This document shows, in pieces, positions 63,384 to 64,000 of a stretch of DNA of 64,000 nt; the stretch's first letter is position 1, and every line of letters starts with the position of its first letter. Location of the stretch: the NCBI RefSeq assembly GCF_014192225.1, contig NZ_JACHXS010000002.1:1-64000 (forward strand). Reading direction: 5' to 3'. Made by a program: the position numbers and the translations under genes. Below the pieces are notes generated by a model. The model did not search any database. It worked only from the letters and a program-made list of their open reading frames with translations, and was not told the origin of the DNA. This stretch comes from Pseudoduganella umbonata (GTDB lineage: Bacteria > Pseudomonadota > Gammaproteobacteria > Burkholderiales > Burkholderiaceae_D).

Positions 63384-64000
63384 ATGGTGGAATCGCTGCA
63401 GGACACATCGTCGGACGCATTGCAGGACATACTGCAGGAGGTATTGCCAGCGCCCGTGCGTGCGCTGGCCGAGGCGGATTTCTCGGCCGTCGCGCGCGCG
63501 TTCGGCGACGCCGGCTTCACGGTCGCCGAGCCGGCGGACGGCATCCTCACCATCCGCCGCCCGCGCACCAGCCGGCCGGCGGTGCTGCTGTCGGTCGGCG
63601 TGCATGGCGATGAAACGGGGCCGATCGAGCTGACCGCTTACCTGCTCGATGCGCTGGCGCGCGAGCCGCAGGCGCTGGCGGTGGATTTGATGGTCTGCGT
63701 CGGCAGCATCGGCGCGATCCGTGCCGGCAAGCGCTTCATCGATGCCGACTTGAACCGCATGTTCCGCGCCGAGCGGGGCAGCCTGGCGGGCACCGCCGAA
63801 GCGGCGCGGGCGGACGAGATGATCGCCGCCACCGCCGCGTTCTTCGCCGATGCCGGCCCGGAGCGCTGGCATCTCGACCTGCACACGGCGATCCGCGCAT
63901 CGCATTACCCGACGTTCGCGATCGTGCCGGAACTGATCGAAGCCGGCGCGCGCGAGCGCCTGGTCGGCTGGCTGGGCGAGGCCGGCATCGGCGCCGTGAT
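63384..64000 (+). CDS. astE: succinylglutamate desuccinylase, cut by window end
   Basis: AstE releases succinate and glutamate from N-succinylglutamate, the last AST step. The 205 residues visible show the zinc-carboxypeptidase-like motif SVGVHGDETGPIEL (His and Glu ligands), SIGAIRAGKRFIDADLNRMF and WHLDLHTAIR (third ligand His), all typical of AstE. The gene starts 1 nt after the glutamate dehydrogenase stop, so the two are co-translated. The family length is about 330 residues, so roughly a third is missing beyond 64000. Confidence 0.93.
   Translation, partial: MVESLQDTSSDALQDILQEVLPAPVRALAEADFSAVARAFGDAGFTVAEPADGILTIRRPRTSRPAVLLSVGVHGDETGPIELTAYLLDALAREPQALAVDLMVCVGSIGAIRAGKRFIDADLNRMFRAERGSLAGTAEAARADEMIAATAAFFADAGPERWHLDLHTAIRASHYPTFAIVPELIEAGARERLVGWLGEAGIGAV

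Noticed and set aside
58601..63568. 1655-codon open frame on the minus strand opposite the glutamate dehydrogenase
   Set aside because: It is a shadow of a highly GC-rich gene: Arg/His/Gln/Ala-rich, no domain, no ribosome site, and the plus strand encodes a clear enzyme throughout.

Overview
The window is a GC-rich (roughly two-thirds G+C by eye), densely packed chromosomal segment. It most resembles a member of the Oxalobacteraceae (Massilia / Pseudoduganella / Duganella-like Betaproteobacteria). The pointers are PEP-CTERM sorting-domain proteins, an Oxalobacteraceae-style 5S/rRNA operon end, the queA-tgt-yajC-secD-secF block, the arginine succinyltransferase (AST) operon, and intergenic palindromic repeats with GGGGTCAGACCCC-like cores. 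No phage, integron, CRISPR array, IS element or tRNA gene was recognised. The taxonomic call is inference from gene content only.

Layout. 1-730: end of an rRNA operon (5S plus terminator), then a second copy of the operon's 3' tail and the 3' stump of a short-chain dehydrogenase, which looks like an rrn-associated rearrangement scar. 769-10753: lipid A deacylase (pagL), a 3-hydroxyisobutyrate-dehydrogenase-like enzyme, an M20 amidohydrolase, a molybdopterin oxidoreductase, a lipoprotein aminopeptidase and two tandem long-chain acyl-CoA ligases. 10879-25662: PhoD phosphatase, hot-dog thioesterase, Atm1-type ABC exporter, dicarboxylate symporter, an orphan polar amino-acid ABC ATPase, pyrC, DUF3025 and Gfo/Idh/MocA proteins, an MFS carrier, several PEP-CTERM or PEP-CTERM-like surface proteins, a 43-residue membrane protein and a secreted alpha/beta hydrolase carrying an EF-hand loop. 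25749-33564: housekeeping block recG <- / -> queA, tgt, yajC, secD, secF.

33704-40621 is an iron-acquisition locus on the minus strand. A FepA/PfeA-like catecholate receptor behind a Fur box is followed by DUF3649, PepSY and DUF3325 membrane proteins with 4-bp start/stop overlaps, and then a two-component system resembling PfeR/PfeS. 40802-46829 is a carbohydrate cassette: GPH-family symporter, GH94 phosphorylase, gluconate kinase and a LacI/GntR-type repressor. Two promoters, 4.7 kb apart and facing each other, carry the same 14-bp operator at the same distance from the -10 box. The combination fits uptake and phosphorolysis of an aldobionic acid such as cellobionate to glucose-1-phosphate plus gluconate, with gluconate phosphorylated by GntK. 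47021-50876 holds small regulators (YafY/WYL, MarR), an esterase and an HDOD protein.

51010-64000 is arginine catabolism: an ArgR-like AraC-family regulator, then astC, the two arginine N-succinyltransferase subunits (aruF, aruG), astD, astB, a giant NAD-dependent glutamate dehydrogenase, and astE cut by the window end. The dehydrogenase sits inside the AST gene order and would take the glutamate released by AstE to 2-oxoglutarate.
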